DNA from: an uncultured Candidatus Melainabacteria bacterium | GTDB taxonomy: Bacteria > Cyanobacteriota > Vampirovibrionia > Gastranaerophilales > Gastranaerophilaceae | Direction: 5' to 3' | NCBI GenBank assembly: GCA_934693165.1 | Contig: CAKUUX010000004.1 | Coordinates: 67,794-131,793 of the forward strand | Length of the DNA stretch: 64,000 nucleotides | Shown here: piece after piece, positions 16,752-24,688 of the stretch | Numbering within the stretch: position 1 is the first letter of the stretch | Layout of the letters: every line of letters starts with the position of its first letter | Notes under the pieces: model-generated | What the model was told of the DNA's origin: nothing | The model's input: only the letters and a program-made list of their open reading frames with translations | Databases searched by the model: none | Translations under genes and position numbers: made by a program

Positions 16752-17951
16752 TTACGCAACAAGAGATAAATGTTTATGACCAGAAGTACGTTCTTGTTGA
16801 GCTTCTGTTTTTACTTGTTTTCTTGTTTTTAAACCATATTTAATCAACGCATTATTTGCTTCTTTTTTAGAAATTTTTAATTTAGAAGTATCTAATTTTA
16901 TTTCGCCATTAGATTCGTTTTCAATTGTTTTAGCAATAACTACAGGATACGCTTTAAAATCTTTCATAGCTTTTTTATTATTAATTTTATCAATTACGCC
17001 ATCCATGTATTTTTGCATATTTTCTTTAACTTCAGGATGCATTTTTATCCATTCAGAAAATGGTGTATTTCTACGTAGAGAATTTGCACCACGAGAAGCA
17101 TAGATATAGTTTGAAATATCATTTGCGCCAGCTTTAGAACCATCTTTTGGGTGTCTACATTTTACATGCTCAATTGAACCAACTGATGACTCTACTAATG
17201 CCAAACCCAATTGCCAAGAATTTTTTTCTATTCTTGTTCTAGGGTCTTTTTGAGTAAATTTAACAATAAAAGAACTTACTGTATCATGTGCTCTAGGTAA
17301 ACCTTCAGCGATACTTTTCAATTCTTCTGCCTTATCTTGCTCTTTCATATCCTTAGTGATATTGCCCAATTTTTCCATAAATCTTCTTCTACGGAAGATG
17401 TAGTTTTCATTTTGTTTATCAATGATATCTTTTGTTTCAAACAAAAAATTTAAAACTTTTTCAGAATCTTTTTCATCCTTGATTTTAACACCAGCCATTT
17501 TATCAAGAACATCATACTCGATATGTTTAGTTTTTTCTAAATGCTCGCCTCTAACCAAATTCAAGTTTTGTCTAAGAGTTTTGTCAGGATATTTTTTGCT
17601 CAATTTTTCTAATATGCCAAAAACTTCTTTGTTAACAGGTTGCATTCTGTCCTCAAAAGGTTTTAATAATGCTATTGCTTGAGAACTTTTACCTGATAAA
17701 TTTTCCTTGTTAAGATGAGAGATTTCCTTACCATTAATCATAGGAACACCTGTGTAAGGACAAGGCACTCCACCTAACTCTCTGATTGCTCTACCGTCTT
17801 TTGTATCATCGACCGAAGTAAAAGAAATATTTGATGCAGAACGTACAAAAGTATCTGATTGCAAACCATTCATCTTAATAGGATTTGACTGGTATGCAAC
17901 AGCCTTAGTTTTAACCAAATTCGGCATGTACATATTAATAGGATTGAGCAT
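16752..17951 (-). CDS. hypothetical protein with HNH-like segment
   Basis: Unrecognised 399-aa protein. An N-terminal region (1-50) ends in NISFTSV. A CPYTGVPM motif lies near 63-70. Residues 75-245 are helical and charged. Around 255-305, the segment SIEHVKCRHP followed by GANDISNYIYASRGANSLRR and NTPFSEWI resembles the His, Asn and Asn pattern of HNH/endonuclease VII folds, with the second Cys pair missing. The nuclease link is weak: the Cys-bearing segment is about 190 residues away. A basic C-terminus follows. No operon partner; no clear promoter or ribosome binding site supports or refutes the start. Confidence 0.65.
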   Translation of the reverse strand: MLNPINMYMPNLVKTKAVAYQSNPIKMNGLQSDTFVRSASNISFTSVDDTKDGRAIRELGGVPCPYTGVPMINGKEISHLNKENLSGKSSQAIALLKPFEDRMQPVNKEVFGILEKLSKKYPDKTLRQNLNLVRGEHLEKTKHIEYDVLDKMAGVKIKDEKDSEKVLNFLFETKDIIDKQNENYIFRRRRFMEKLGNITKDMKEQDKAEELKSIAEGLPRAHDTVSSFIVKFTQKDPRTRIEKNSWQLGLALVESSVGSIEHVKCRHPKDGSKAGANDISNYIYASRGANSLRRNTPFSEWIKMHPEVKENMQKYMDGVIDKINNKKAMKDFKAYPVVIAKTIENESNGEIKLDTSKLKISKKEANNALIKYGLKTRKQVKTEAQQERTSGHKHLSLVA

Positions 17952-18025
17952 ACTATTTATAGTATCCTCAATCCTAATTATTGCTAAAATATCAAGAATA
18001 ATTTACATTAATTTACAAGCAAATA

Positions 18026-20017
18026 TTACTTTTCGAACTCAGCTTTATTTAATTTTTTAGATAAATCTGGCATACCATTACTACTTAATGCGTAATATTC
18101 GCCATTTATTAAGTATGCTTTTGTACCTGATCCAGAAATTATTTGTTTTCCTGCATAAGCGATTCCATCTTCAGTTACACCAGTAACATTTGCACCATTT
18201 CTAAAGTGTGCAGTTACTTTTGCATTAGCAATCGCATCAGATCTTGCATTAAAATCTTCAAAACCTTTGCCGTTTAAGAAGTCATCAAATGCTGTAGATG
18301 TTGATGTTTTAGTTTTTACATTTAATACAGCCTCTTCAGCTTGTTTATTCTTGAAGCTTCTATATATAGATGGAGTATCTTCAAAATCGTGAGCTGGCAT
18401 ATCGTAATCAGCAGCATCCATTTCGTGTTCCATTCTTATATATTCTTCAACAGTTTGAGCACTTAAGGTTCTGCCCATTTTTGTTGTATAAGTTCCATCC
18501 GTATTGAATGAAGCAGTTTTTGTTTTTGCCTTTGTTTCTACTTCATCATCTTCAATTTCGTATTGAACTGCTGGTTGGTCTTTTTTAGTAGCAGCTTCTG
18601 CTTTTTGAACTTCAACTTTTTTTGATGTATTTTTTTTAGTTTCTGTCTTTTCAGCACTTATATAAGCTTTCAAATCAGCAGTAACTGATGCTTGTTTTTT
18701 AGCTTTCTTTTCAGCTTTTGCTTCTTTTTCAGCAGCTTTTACAGCTTTTTTCAATTCTTTAGGTGTAAGACCTTCATAATTAACACCTAATTTTTCAGCC
18801 TTGTCTAAATATTTGCTATAGTTTGAACCAGAATAATCTTCAATTCCTCTAAAGTATTTATTTACTTCATCAGCAGTAAATGCTTTGTTATCTTTTGGTA
18901 CAATACTACCGTTTTCATCTTTTTTAGCACGATAGTATTTGCCGTCTTTTTCAACAATACCGTAATCTTCTAATGAATCTGCTTTTTTACCAAGATTTGA
19001 ACCAACTCTATATTCAACACCTCTTGGTAAAACTATTTTACCATTATCAACTTCTGGCTTTTGATTTTGAACAGTTGGTTTATCACCAGCATGAATTTCT
19101 ACAAAATCATCTTTTGGAGCTTCTAAGTCTTTTAAATCATCAGATGTAATTGCAAAACCTGCTTCATCATTTTCAGCATCAGCTCCTAAAGCTTTTGCCA
19201 TTTCTTGCATATCAGCTACTGAATATACACGTCCGTGACCTGCCGTCATTTTTGTATAATCTTTTGAAGTACCGTCTGTTTTTGTATCTGCAGCTACGAT
19301 GTTATTTTTAATATCAGATTTTACAATTGCTTCACTTAAATTTTTCAATTGTTCAGGTTTTAGGTTATTTAAATCAATATTTTTATCAACCAAACCTTGT
19401 TTTTGTAAAGCTTTTAATTGATTTACTGTCGCTTCAACTAAAGTATCATTGTTTTTATCATTTGTTAAAGTTACATCTAAAGTTTCTTTTTTTGCAGCTT
19501 CGTCGATTTGTTTATTCAAATCTTCAATGTCACCCATTGTAACTTCATAATCAGCACCTTTTGCTTTTAATTCTTCTTCTTTAGCTTGAGCAATTGCTGT
19601 TAATTCCTTAACTGCAGTATCACCTAATTCAACGTCTTTTGTTGTTTTATCAACTTTTGCCTCTAAAGCTTTGTATTCAGCTTCAGCCTTTTTAAATTCA
19701 GCCATATCCTTATCAAATTTAGCGTTGTCAATCTCGCTAAAACTTTCACCATCAGCTTTCTTTATTTGATATTCTGGAGCACTCGGATCAGGAGCTTTCA
19801 TTCCCTTGAAAGGATGATTTTGCAAAGCAACAATAGCTTCTGACAAAGAAATTTTCTTATCGCCCAAATCTACTTGAGCTTTTGCAATTTTATCATTTTC
19901 CATATTTAAAGCTTCTTGAACTGCTTGTTTTTGTTGATTAATCGATTCTAATTTCTTTTGTTTTTGTTGTAAAAGTACGCTTAAACTCTTTTGATTACCA
20001 TTTACTCCATTTACCAT
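18026..20017 (-). CDS. long coiled-coil hypothetical protein, sigma-28-like promoter
   Basis: Unrecognised 663-aa soluble protein. Residues 10-70 and 100-190 are Lys/Glu/Gln-rich coiled coils. The middle (200-420) is more globular, with an EF-like acidic stretch and two short repeats around YYRAKKDENG. Residues 420-510 are Lys/Glu/Ala-rich and disordered-looking. The last 100 residues form a compact Gly-containing domain ending KKLNKAEFEK. No signal peptide is present. AAAGG lies about 10 bases before the ATG. The sigma-28-like promoter at 20059-20085 places it with the late flagellar genes; secretion by the flagellar apparatus is an inference. Confidence 0.7.
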   Translation of the reverse strand: MVNGVNGNQKSLSVLLQQKQKKLESINQQKQAVQEALNMENDKIAKAQVDLGDKKISLSEAIVALQNHPFKGMKAPDPSAPEYQIKKADGESFSEIDNAKFDKDMAEFKKAEAEYKALEAKVDKTTKDVELGDTAVKELTAIAQAKEEELKAKGADYEVTMGDIEDLNKQIDEAAKKETLDVTLTNDKNNDTLVEATVNQLKALQKQGLVDKNIDLNNLKPEQLKNLSEAIVKSDIKNNIVAADTKTDGTSKDYTKMTAGHGRVYSVADMQEMAKALGADAENDEAGFAITSDDLKDLEAPKDDFVEIHAGDKPTVQNQKPEVDNGKIVLPRGVEYRVGSNLGKKADSLEDYGIVEKDGKYYRAKKDENGSIVPKDNKAFTADEVNKYFRGIEDYSGSNYSKYLDKAEKLGVNYEGLTPKELKKAVKAAEKEAKAEKKAKKQASVTADLKAYISAEKTETKKNTSKKVEVQKAEAATKKDQPAVQYEIEDDEVETKAKTKTASFNTDGTYTTKMGRTLSAQTVEEYIRMEHEMDAADYDMPAHDFEDTPSIYRSFKNKQAEEAVLNVKTKTSTSTAFDDFLNGKGFEDFNARSDAIANAKVTAHFRNGANVTGVTEDGIAYAGKQIISGSGTKAYLINGEYYALSSNGMPDLSKKLNKAEFEK

Positions 20018-20058
20018 AACAACGATACCTTTCTATATAAATACTAACTATGTTTGTA

Positions 20059-20085
20059 TTATCGGACGAAAAATAAATAACTTTA
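20059..20085 (-). promoter_or_regulatory. sigma-28-like promoter
   Basis: Minus strand: TAAAGTTA (20085-20078), exactly 11 bases, TCCGATAA (20066-20059). Each half matches the FliA consensus in seven of eight positions. It drives the gene ending at 18026, with a start near 20052. Confidence 0.75.
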
Positions 20086-20214
20086 GAAATAAAAACGCTT
20101 TTACATGCCAAAAGCATGATAAAATCAAGCTATCAGGCTGTTTTAAGAGATAAATGCAAGTTTACATTTGTTAACATGTAACTTTAATAATCCTACAAAA
20201 CTTATCTTAATTAA

Positions 20215-20393
20215 AAACAAGTTCAGCATGACGTGAGAGCATGTCGTCCTGAACCTGACAAAGCGAACAGTTGAGCTAAAGCGAAACTTGTGAGTCTGTC
20301 TCCGTAGTTGACTTTAAGCCGTTAGGCATATTATACAATTTTATGCCTTACGGATAAAAGGAAACGTAGTGTGTTTCAGGACCTCGACGGTTT
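20215..20393. repeat. 179-bp direct repeat, copy 1
   Basis: Identical over 179 bases to 20727-20905. Internal inverted repeats suggest a folded element: CCGTTAGGCATA (20319-20330) against TATGCCTTACGG (20342-20353) with one mismatch, and an imperfect GTTCAGCATGAC/GTCGTCCTGAAC pair. No ORF runs through it. The two copies bracket the GIY-YIG gene. Confidence 0.95.
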
Positions 20394-20408
20394 GGATATT
20401 TCTATCAT

Positions 20409-20417
20409 GATATAATT
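20409..20417 (+). promoter_or_regulatory. extended -10 promoter, leaderless GIY-YIG mRNA
   Basis: TGATATAAT (TG at 20408-20409, TATAAT at 20411-20416) ends six bases before the ATG at 20423. Transcription would begin at the start codon, giving a leaderless message; no ribosome binding site is present. Confidence 0.55.
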
Positions 20418-20422
20418 TTGAT

Positions 20423-20710
20423 ATGACAAATGATTATTATGTGTATATTCTTTCGAATACAACTCATTCGACTTTTTATATTGGTGTAACAAGTAATTTA
20501 CAAAAACGTATTTGGGAACATAAAAATAAAGTCATTGAAGGTTTCACTAAAAAATATAACGTAAATAAATTAGTTTATTATGAAATAACAAATTCAATAG
20601 AAACAGCTATTTTAAGAGAAAAACAACTTAAAAATTGGCATAGAAAATGGAAACTAAATTTAATAAAAGAATTTAACCCAGAAATGAAAGATCTTTCTGA
20701 AAATTTATAG
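20423..20710 (+). CDS. GIY-YIG nuclease superfamily protein (YhbQ/UPF0213-like)
   Basis: Small 95-aa single-domain GIY-YIG protein. YVYIL and YIGVTSNL are the GIY and YIG motifs (residues 6-10 and 20-27), followed by the Arg of LQKRIWEHK, the FTKKYN loop and the metal-binding Glu in REKQLKNW. All key residues are present. Such stand-alone domains cut or nick DNA, but their biological role is mostly unknown. Its base composition is like its neighbours. It sits exactly between two identical 179-bp repeats, next to partial tRNA-Tyr copies, so it may be part of a mobile or expanding unit. The message seems leaderless. Confidence 0.9.
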   Translation: MTNDYYVYILSNTTHSTFYIGVTSNLQKRIWEHKNKVIEGFTKKYNVNKLVYYEITNSIETAILREKQLKNWHRKWKLNLIKEFNPEMKDLSENL

Positions 20711-20726
20711 AACCATCAAGATGCTG

Positions 20727-20905
20727 AAACAAGTTCAGCATGACGTGAGAGCATGTCGTCCTGAACCTGACAAAGCGAACAGTTGAGCTAAAGCGAAACT
20801 TGTGAGTCTGTCTCCGTAGTTGACTTTAAGCCGTTAGGCATATTATACAATTTTATGCCTTACGGATAAAAGGAAACGTAGTGTGTTTCAGGACCTCGAC
20901 GGTTT
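20727..20905. repeat. 179-bp direct repeat, copy 2
   Basis: Identical to 20215-20393, offset 512 bases. Just to its left the sequence extends to GCTGAAACAAGTTCAGC, completing a small inverted repeat that copy 1 lacks, which suggests that copy 2 keeps the fuller original end. Confidence 0.95.
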
Positions 20906-20918
20906 TTACAAAACAACA

Positions 20919-20944
20919 AAAAAGGCTTCCGAAAGAAAGCCTTA
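20919..20944 (-). terminator. minus-strand terminator after tRNA-Tyr remnant
   Basis: Minus strand: AAGGCTT...AAGCCTT stem (7 bp, 8-base loop) followed by a T-run. It directly follows the partial tRNA 3' end at 20945-20960, as a real terminator follows a real tRNA. Confidence 0.65.
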
Positions 20945-20960
20945 AATGGTGGGCAGGGGT
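20945..20960 (-). repeat. partial tRNA-Tyr 3' end, copy A
   Basis: Minus strand ACCCCTGCCCACCATT equals the 3' acceptor arm and CCA of the intact tRNA-Tyr at 21330. No tRNA body lies upstream. It may be a duplicated attachment site or the relic of a lost tRNA. Confidence 0.6.
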
Positions 20961-21086
20961 AAGGACTCCGTTTGCGAACAGAAAAACAATTGAGTATTGT
21001 TTTTCGTTGAACTTTTCCAAAAACTAAAAGCATGACGTAAGCAAATGGAGGGGAGAACCACCACGGTGGTGAGAAGATACCCCTGC
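20953..21086. repeat. 134-bp segment with 9-bp inverted ends
   Basis: GCAGGGGTA at 20953-20961 is the exact reverse complement of TACCCCTGC at 21078-21086. Inside is a perfect hairpin GAAAAACAAT/ATTGTTTTTC. It could be a MITE-like or structured element built on the tRNA end sequence. Confidence 0.45.
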
Positions 21087-21093
21087 AATAAAA

Positions 21094-21119
21094 AATCCTC
21101 AAGATTTCTCTTGAGGATT
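21094..21119 (-). terminator. minus-strand terminator after second tRNA remnant
   Basis: An 11-bp stem (21094-21104 with 21109-21119) with loop TTTC on the plus strand (GAAA on the minus); on the minus strand it is followed by TTTTTTATT. It directly follows the partial tRNA end at 21120. Confidence 0.75.
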
Positions 21120-21133
21120 AATGGTGGGCAGGG
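21120..21133 (-). repeat. partial tRNA-Tyr 3' end, copy B
   Basis: CCCTGCCCACCATT on the minus strand, the same 14 bases as at 20945 and 21328. As with copy A, the upstream sequence does not fold as a tRNA. Confidence 0.6.
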
Positions 21134-21292
21134 ATTCCTTGTCTTGCTCACTCGCATTACACGGCAATTCCGAGTTTTGCTTTCGTGATTTCATCACTTG
21201 CGCAAAAACTCTCCAGCCTTTGCTCGTTCGCGCTCGAACCATGACAAGGCTTCGCCTTGTTGGTTCTCATCCACCCTTTTTACGACATAACA

Positions 21293-21324
21293 AAAATGGA
21301 GGTCTGAAATCAGACCTCCATTTT
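21293..21324 (-). terminator. terminator of the tRNA-Thr/tRNA-Tyr operon
   Basis: A 15-bp perfect stem (21293-21307 with 21310-21324) with a tiny loop. On the minus strand it ends in ATTTTTG. It begins six bases after the tRNA-Tyr CCA. Confidence 0.85.
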
Positions 21325-21329
21325 GTAAA

Positions 21330-21415
<86 letters not shown>

Positions 21416-21455
21416 AAATTTCGTGCCCATCATACTCATTTCTGAGTAAGAGAAT

Positions 21456-21527
21456 AGCCGGCAATAGGAATCGAACCTACAACCTACGGTTTACAAAACC
21501 GTTGCTCTACCGTTGAGCTATGCCGGC
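21456..21527 (-). tRNA. trnT: tRNA-Thr (anticodon TGT)
   Basis: Acceptor stem GCCGGCA pairs with TGCCGGC; anticodon loop TTTGTAA gives TGT for ACA codons; T-arm GGTTCGATTCC. The discriminator is T and no CCA is encoded, unlike its neighbour tRNA-Tyr. It leads the operon directly after a consensus promoter. Confidence 0.94.
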
Positions 21528-21535
21528 ATACCTCT

Positions 21536-21564
21536 ATTGTATTTATAAAATTATTTTATGTCAA
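21536..21564 (-). promoter_or_regulatory. promoter of the tRNA operon
   Basis: Minus strand TTGACA (21564-21559), 17 bases, TACAAT (21541-21536). Transcription would start about at the tRNA-Thr 5' end. The best sigma-70 match in the window. Confidence 0.85.
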
Positions 21565-21646
21565 GCAATATTTTTTGACTTTTTACAAAAATTCCTTATT
21601 AACATGTTAGAGGTAGTACAAATAGAGGATTTTTACATTACATTTG

Positions 21647-21673
21647 CTAAGTTTTTTTTCAAATTGCCGTAAT
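21647..21673 (+). promoter_or_regulatory. sigma-28-like promoter of the flagellar rod operon
   Basis: CTAAGTTT (21647-21654), exactly 11 bases, GCCGTAAT (21666-21673). The -35 matches the FliA consensus at six of eight positions and the -10 keeps GCCG. It lies 33 bases before the first rod gene, a natural place for its promoter. Confidence 0.6.
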
Positions 21674-21706
21674 TAAAAATATAAATAAATTATGAGGTTA
21701 TAAAAA

Positions 21707-22405
21707 ATGTTAATCAGAGGTGGTGTTAGATACACAGACAATGGTATTAAAATTGCATTGAAAGCAATGCAACTACAACAAGCTATCGTTGGTATCACAA
21801 ACGAAAACGTTACAGGATTTGATAAAATTGGTTACCAAAGAAAAGAACCTGTAGTTTCTTCATTTACAGAATATCTTGGTGTTAACGGTTTATCTTCTGC
21901 AACTGATACTACAATCGGAAGAATTTCTACATCAGACAATCCTTTAGATTTGGCTCTTAACAACAAAGGTTATTTCCAAGTTCAAGGTAGAGATGGTATC
22001 AGATTAACAAGAGATGGTCGTTTCAAACTTGATAAAGAAGGCAACTTATTAACTCTTGAAGACCAACCAGTTCTTTCAAACTCAGGAGCTCCAATTAAAT
22101 TACCATTCGTTCCTGACAAAATAAAAGACGTAGTGGTTAACACTAAAGGTCAAGTAAGCGTTTTCAACAAGAACACTAAAAGATTAGACAAAGTCGCAAC
22201 ACTTGGCATAGTTGATTCAAACGGAGTCGGCGTAGTTAACCCAGAAGTTGCTCAAGGTTTCCTAGAATATTCAAACGTAGCAATACAAAACGAGTTCTTG
22301 AACTTGATGCCAACACTTAAAGCATACGACGCAAACAGACAAGTTCTTATGATAGAAAACTCAGTTCTTCAAAAAACAATCAGCCAATTAAGTAGCGCAC
22401 AATAG
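21707..22405 (+). CDS. flagellar basal-body rod protein, FlgF/FlgG-like
   Basis: Axial flagellar protein of 232 aa, exported by the flagellar type III system to build the rod. The N-terminal helix ends in VTGFDKIGYQR, a variant of the family motif NxxNxxTxGYKR. The middle NPLDLALNNKGYFQV and LTRDGRFKLDKEGNL are typical. The C-terminus (LEYSNVAIQNEFLNLMPTLK to ENSVLQK) is the usual coiled helix. It is shorter than standard FlgG (about 260 aa), so FlgF is possible. First of four co-directional rod genes. Confidence 0.9.
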   Translation: MLIRGGVRYTDNGIKIALKAMQLQQAIVGITNENVTGFDKIGYQRKEPVVSSFTEYLGVNGLSSATDTTIGRISTSDNPLDLALNNKGYFQVQGRDGIRLTRDGRFKLDKEGNLLTLEDQPVLSNSGAPIKLPFVPDKIKDVVVNTKGQVSVFNKNTKRLDKVATLGIVDSNGVGVVNPEVAQGFLEYSNVAIQNEFLNLMPTLKAYDANRQVLMIENSVLQKTISQLSSAQ

Positions 22406-22434
22406 TTAAAGGTTTAGGATAAGGTAAAAAAATT

Positions 22435-23151
22435 ATGTACAACTTACAAGCAATCATCAGAAAAGGTATCAATAACTCAAACATACAATTCGAAAGATTA
22501 GGAAATGTTGGTCAAAACTTTGCTAACTTCGGTACAACAGGTTACAAAAACGTACGTTTCGAACAATTCTTAACAGAAGATGGTTACGTTACTGGTACAA
22601 AAAGAACAGATTGCACACAAGGTGCTTTAAAAATTACTAACAATCCTTACGATATAGCAATCAAAGGTACAGGTTACATCCCAGTAGTTTCAGAAGACGG
22701 TCAAGTAGCTTATACAAGAGATGGTTCTTTCAAAATCGGTAAAGATGGTTACTTAGTAACAAGTGATGACTGGTTAGTTGGTAGCGGAATTCAAATCCCA
22801 TCTAACGTTCATGATTTTCAAATCAAAAGAAACGGGGATGTAATGGTTCAAGATTCATCTCAATCTCTACCAAGAAAAATTGGTAACATACCTTTAGTAC
22901 AATTTGCATCTCCTGAAGGTTTAGCAGAAAAAGGTCACAACAAGTTAGTTCAAACAGATGAATCAGGTGAACCAAAATTAATCAGAAATCACGATTTCAT
23001 CCACCAAAACAACATTGAAACAGCAAACGTTGACCTATACGGAGAAGTTAACACAATGTTAAGATTAAATGCCTCAATGTTAGCTCACATGCAATTAATG
23101 AAAGTAGCATACGATATGTACAACAAAGGCATCAACATTAGAGAATCATAG
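22435..23151 (+). CDS. flagellar basal-body rod protein, FlgF/FlgG-like
   Basis: Second axial rod-type protein, 238 aa. The N-terminal motif reads VGQNFANFGTTGYKNVRFEQ. NPYDIAIKGTGYIPVVSEDG and YTRDGSFKIGKDGYL form the conserved beta part, and the C-terminus ends with ASMLAHMQLMKVAYDMYNKG, the helical tail. It differs from its neighbour and the two probably serve as the FlgF and FlgG pair of this lineage, though which is which cannot be decided. It is 29 bases downstream of the first rod gene. Confidence 0.9.
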   Translation: MYNLQAIIRKGINNSNIQFERLGNVGQNFANFGTTGYKNVRFEQFLTEDGYVTGTKRTDCTQGALKITNNPYDIAIKGTGYIPVVSEDGQVAYTRDGSFKIGKDGYLVTSDDWLVGSGIQIPSNVHDFQIKRNGDVMVQDSSQSLPRKIGNIPLVQFASPEGLAEKGHNKLVQTDESGEPKLIRNHDFIHQNNIETANVDLYGEVNTMLRLNASMLAHMQLMKVAYDMYNKGINIRES

Positions 23152-23163
23152 AGGAATTAAAAA

Positions 23164-23514
23164 ATGAATTTTAGCGTATCAAACAGTTTAAGCAAAACAT
23201 CAAATATTTTAAATTTAATATCAGAAAGACAAAAAATTGTTGGTGAAAACGTAGCCAATATGGATACCCCAGGGTATGTAAAAAAAGATATTAACTTTGC
23301 TCAATTAGTAGATGGCCCAACAAGCAACTTAGAAACAAAATTAGCTCAAAAGTTAGATGGAAAAATGTATACAACTACAAGCTCATACGAAGCAGTTAAT
23401 CCAGCAGAAGAGTTAGTAAAAATGCAAAACAATTCTCTTCTTTACACAGTAGCAACAAGAAGAATGTCAAACATCATAACTCAAATGAAAACAGTAATTA
23501 ATGTGGGTAAATAA
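23164..23514 (+). CDS. flgB: flagellar basal-body rod protein FlgB
   Basis: Proximal rod protein of 116 aa, a little shorter than the usual 130. GENVANMDTPGYVKKD at about 31-46 is the family's N-terminal signature, and the C-terminal helix is VKMQNNSLLYTVATRRMSNI. It is normally encoded just before flgC, as here. The order in this operon (FlgF/G-like genes first, then flgB, flgC) is reversed compared with the enterobacterial flgBCDEFG order. Confidence 0.92.
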   Translation: MNFSVSNSLSKTSNILNLISERQKIVGENVANMDTPGYVKKDINFAQLVDGPTSNLETKLAQKLDGKMYTTTSSYEAVNPAEELVKMQNNSLLYTVATRRMSNIITQMKTVINVGK

Positions 23515-23539
23515 TTAGGATAAGAGAGGAAATAAAATT

Positions 23540-23980
23540 ATGGGTATTATGGATTCAATGTACATCGGTGCAAATGCATTAAAAGCACACGGTAGAAGAT
23601 TAGACATTCACGCAAAGAACGTAGCAAACGTTGACACACCAAACTATGTAAGAAAAATCCCTATGTTAAATGCCGAAGAAGGCGGTGTTTCTTTCGCAGG
23701 TATCATGAGTTCTATGAATGATAGCTTTATGGCTGCTAATGGTACTTTACAAGGTGGAGTTAGCTTCACTGGTGTTATGGAAGATCCTACTTTAGGTGAA
23801 AAAATCTACAAACCTGGTCACCCTGATGCTGATGAAAACGGTTATATCAGAGGTTCAAACGTAAACGCAATGGTTGATATTGCCGATGCAATGCTTGCTC
23901 AAAGAGCTTACGAAGCCAACTTAGCAGTATTAAACATTTCTAAAGCAATGGCTCTTAAAGCTGCTGACATCGGAAAATAA
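23540..23980 (+). CDS. flgC: flagellar basal-body rod protein FlgC
   Basis: Proximal rod protein of 146 aa. N-terminal motif HAKNVANVDTPNYVRK, then YKPGHPDADENGYIRGSNVN and the C-terminal VDIADAMLAQRAYEANL, all canonical FlgC features (family form GHPdAdenGYV..pNVn and RaYEAN). It is the last gene of the rod operon and ends before a strong convergent terminator shared with rsmG. Confidence 0.95.
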   Translation: MGIMDSMYIGANALKAHGRRLDIHAKNVANVDTPNYVRKIPMLNAEEGGVSFAGIMSSMNDSFMAANGTLQGGVSFTGVMEDPTLGEKIYKPGHPDADENGYIRGSNVNAMVDIADAMLAQRAYEANLAVLNISKAMALKAADIGK

Positions 23981-24022
23981 CAAGTTTAAATTAATCCTAA
24001 TCCAAAATACTCAATATCCACT

Positions 24023-24062
24023 AAAGAAAGGTCTTCATCACTTTGATGAAGACTCTTTCTTT
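24023..24062. terminator. convergent terminator between flgC and rsmG
   Basis: An 18-bp stem with one bulged base: AAAGAAAG plus GTCTTCATCA (24023-24040) against TGATGAAGAC plus CTTTCTTT (24044-24062), loop CTT. The right arm lies inside the last codons of rsmG, so one hairpin serves both strands. Confidence 0.8.
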
Positions 24063-24688
24063 ATTACGACTAAAAATCTTTCAAAATTTTCTTCTAAAGG
24101 AAGCTTATATTCAATAACCTCTAGCAATTCAGCCTTTTTCTTAAATATCAATTCTTTTGCCTCTCTAATTTCATCAAAAACTTGTTTTGATTTATAACAA
24201 ACAAAATATCCACCATTTTTCAAAAGTGGCATGGCATATTCTACAACCTTATCCAGTCTTGAAACAGCACGACTTACGACTAAATCGTATTTTTCTTTTA
24301 AGTTTTCAGCTCTGTCATTTATCAAAGATAAATTTTCAAGATTTAAATCCTTTTTAAAATCTTCAATAGCACGAATTTTCTTTGCGATACTATCCAATCC
24401 AGTAACCTTTAATTCTGGATAACAAATGGCAATAGGGACAGAAGGAAAACCTCCACCTGTTCCAATATCGAGCATGCTCATGCCTGTAGGATTTATGTTA
24501 TATTTTTCAAAAAATTTTTCTATACTTAAACTATCAAAAATGTGTTTTTCAAATAAAAACTTTTCATCATTTTTGCTAATCAAATTTATAACTTTATTTT
24601 TCTCTAAAAAGATTTCACTAAATTTCTTTAGATTGCTGTTCTTCTTGAGCTTCTCTAGCTTCTCTTGCTTTTCTGATTTTGTACTCAT
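24038..24688 (-). CDS. rsmG: 16S rRNA (guanine527-N7)-methyltransferase
   Basis: SAM-dependent methyltransferase of 216 aa (family usual 205-240) modifying G527 of 16S rRNA. The SAM-binding motif LDIGTGGGFPSVPIAI is at 73-88, and the family's HIFDSL stands at 49-54. VVSRAVS near 134-140 is also typical. The start overlaps the preceding TPR-ATPase gene by 71 bases, suggesting coupling; only a weak ribosome binding site is visible, but no other in-frame ATG comes before the conserved region. Confidence 0.94.
   Translation of the reverse strand: MSTKSEKQEKLEKLKKNSNLKKFSEIFLEKNKVINLISKNDEKFLFEKHIFDSLSIEKFFEKYNINPTGMSMLDIGTGGGFPSVPIAICYPELKVTGLDSIAKKIRAIEDFKKDLNLENLSLINDRAENLKEKYDLVVSRAVSRLDKVVEYAMPLLKNGGYFVCYKSKQVFDEIREAKELIFKKKAELLEVIEYKLPLEENFERFLVVIKKESSSK

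Larger units (their letters stand above)
20018..20422. other. intergenic region upstream of the GIY-YIG gene
   Basis: Contains, from left to right, the sigma-28-like promoter, an inverted repeat ACATGCcaaaaGCATGA-type at 20103-20118, a TTAACATGTA motif at 20171-20180, the first 179-bp direct repeat, and an extended -10 element. No protein gene is seen. Confidence 0.6.
20711..21329. other. repeat-rich region with partial tRNA-Tyr ends
   Basis: No protein gene is supported here. The stretch holds the second 179-bp repeat (20727-20905), two 14-bp copies of the tRNA-Tyr 3' end (20945 and 21120), three minus-strand terminators, a 134-bp segment with 9-bp inverted ends (20953-21086) and a perfect 10-bp hairpin (20981-21005). 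ORFs across this region have the odd composition of untranslated DNA. Confidence 0.7.
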
